64,000 bases of DNA from contig NC_026661.2 of the NCBI RefSeq assembly GCF_000004075.3, positions 18,132,307-18,196,306 on the forward strand, read 5' to 3'. Every line of letters starts with the position of its first letter. The stretch's first letter is position 1. Position numbers and translations under genes: made by a program. Below, piece after piece: positions 62,393 through 64,000 of this stretch. Below the pieces are notes generated by a model. It ran no database searches and had not been told where the DNA came from. It saw nothing but the letters and a program-made list of their open reading frames with translations. The DNA comes from Cucumis sativus. Taxonomy: Eukaryota > Streptophyta > Magnoliopsida > Cucurbitales > Cucurbitaceae.

Positions 62393-64000
62393 CTTTTGTG
62401 AACATTGCTTTCTTATAAACATATTTGTATTATATATTAAAAAATAGCATAATTTCTTTTTAAAAAATTTAAAAGAATAATTCAAATATTCAATAACAAA
62501 GACAATTTTAAAAAATAAAAAAAGTTATAAAACGTTAATAAATAAGACATCGAACATGTCATTTCAGCATGCCCTTCAAGGCATGTTTGAAGTGAACGCA
62601 GACACATGCATAAACCACAACCACTAGAATGAATGAGTGAAAAGAATAGGTTAGGTGGGAATAACATTAATGATATTTACTTACAACTAACCATTTACTA
62701 TGTCACACAAAAAAGAAGAAAAGACTTATAAAACTATACTATGGAAAATTAGTTGAACATATTGATGGCAGTTTCCATTAAATGTGTTTTTACCTTTAGT
62801 GGGAAACCCTAAAGTCTAAATAAATGCATTATTAATAAAATGACAAACCATAGTTAATGAAAATGAGGAAAGTAGTTGGTTGTGTATGTTTTGGTTTTAA
62901 CCACCCAAAGTTGTGTTAAATAATCCTAAACATCAACTTTTGATATGGCTAAACAAACCACAGAGTTGTTATAAGTTTGAAAGTAAACCGACTAAAATTT
63001 AGGTGCTAATTATAAACGATTACTTTCAAAAGTTTAGAGAGCAAAACGATCTTTTCGTATTCATCGTCTAAAGTCATGTTATAGTTCCATTGAGTTGTAT
63101 ATAACATGTGTTGATCTTGTGCTTACTTTCCTTTTAAAGTCTCTTGTAATATTGTTTTGTTTGTGTCTTTTTTTAAGCTATGAAATCTCGTATCTTTATT
63201 ACGAATGATATAATCAATACCTTATAGTTCTATCATAAACTTTTGAAATAATAATGTATAATAAATGTGTTATTAAGAATATATATTCATAATATAAAGT
63301 ATGATCTTTATTATAAGTAACATCCAGTTTACTTAGTACTTTTTATTTATGGGTCTCTATGACTATATTAATTCCTAAAAGATGAATTCCATACCTCTGA
63401 TTATGGGCAAAAATGATTGTATCGTTGTCATGTGGAGATGTTTTCTCCTTTTTCTCTTCATAAAGTAGATCCAAAGATATTTGTTTCTTTCTTAGTAGTT
63501 CCTCTATGACAACTTGATAAACTACTGTATATATTTATGAAGTAATATTTTGTAACTCTTTTCTCTTCTTGAAAAACATGTATGAGTTAAATTTTCGTTT
63601 TTTTTTGACAAAATAGGAAAGAATCAAATTTGAGATTAATAACACAAACTTGATGCGTGGTTGAACCATATAATTGATGTTAAAAATAAAGATGATGATA
63701 AGTATTTGTACATTAAAAGCATAGTTTATAATATATGATACATATGAATAGCAATTGCTTGTGAGGTTACCCATATGCACAAGGTTTTGGGTACCCACAA
63801 TAATGAGACACTTAACTTTCTTTTCTTCTTTCTTTATTTTTGTTGATGTGGCAATATATTGTTAAATAAAAACAAATGTAATAAATGATGAGGATTTAAA
63901 AGATAATTAATAAATGCAAATTAAATTAAAATAGTTCCAAACTAGAAAATGTGTTTGGGTTTGGAGAAAAATATTAAATATTGTGTAGTTTAGTTGGGAT
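62393..64000. other. AT-rich spacer at the right end
   Basis: Nothing supported; open frames are short and low in complexity. Confidence 0.55.

Noticed and set aside
62264..62485. 73-codon minus-strand ORF (with MAEWSKAPDSSSGLRERAW)
   Set aside because: It is the translation of the tRNA-Leu gene, a familiar annotation artefact.

Overview
The window reads as nuclear DNA of a flowering plant (a eudicot). It is AT-rich, its genes are split by GT-AG introns, and it carries plant-only genes: a cytokinin-making isopentenyltransferase, a TIR1 auxin receptor with its miR393 target site, a vacuolar NHX antiporter and a nuclear-type tRNA-Leu. A cucurbit source is only an impression from the style of the repeats; the sequence does not prove it.

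Layout. 1-2.6 kb: an intronless adenylate isopentenyltransferase (IPT) on the minus strand. 2.6-10.6 kb: AT-rich spacer with short repeats. 10.6-14.3 kb: a seven-exon gene for a small R3H-type nucleic-acid-binding protein (+). 16.1-25.7 kb: two tandem PhzF-like genes (+) with the same six-exon plan, all introns in phase 0. The second copy has lost the catalytic-glutamate position. 26.7-34.0 kb: a fourteen-coding-exon vacuolar-type NHX cation/proton antiporter (-), with a 5'-leader intron, one GC-AG intron and an intronic MITE-like element. 34.9-51.3 kb: a gene-poor stretch holding a possible telobox-driven transcription unit, a cluster of TGGGCC elements, a possible LTR-derived block and AT microsatellites. 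51.3-54.8 kb: a three-exon TIR1 auxin receptor (+) with a five-codon uORF and a miR393 site. 58.3 kb: an intronless 48-aa membrane microprotein (+). 59.2-62.2 kb: a three-exon FYV7-like rRNA-processing gene (-). 62.3-62.4 kb: an intronless tRNA-Leu(CAA) just upstream of FYV7 on the same strand. The rest is spacer.

The genes do not form an operon or pathway. IPT (cytokinin synthesis) and TIR1 (auxin perception) are both hormone genes but lie about 49 kb apart. The only clear local relationship is the PhzF tandem duplication. I found no obvious novel multi-gene system. The observations most worth following are the divergent PhzF copies, the telobox/hairpin unit at 34.9-35.45 kb, the GC-AG splice site in NHX, the conserved-looking microprotein and the shared MITE-like family.

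Exon models were built by reading splice sites and checking phase by hand, with no transcript evidence.
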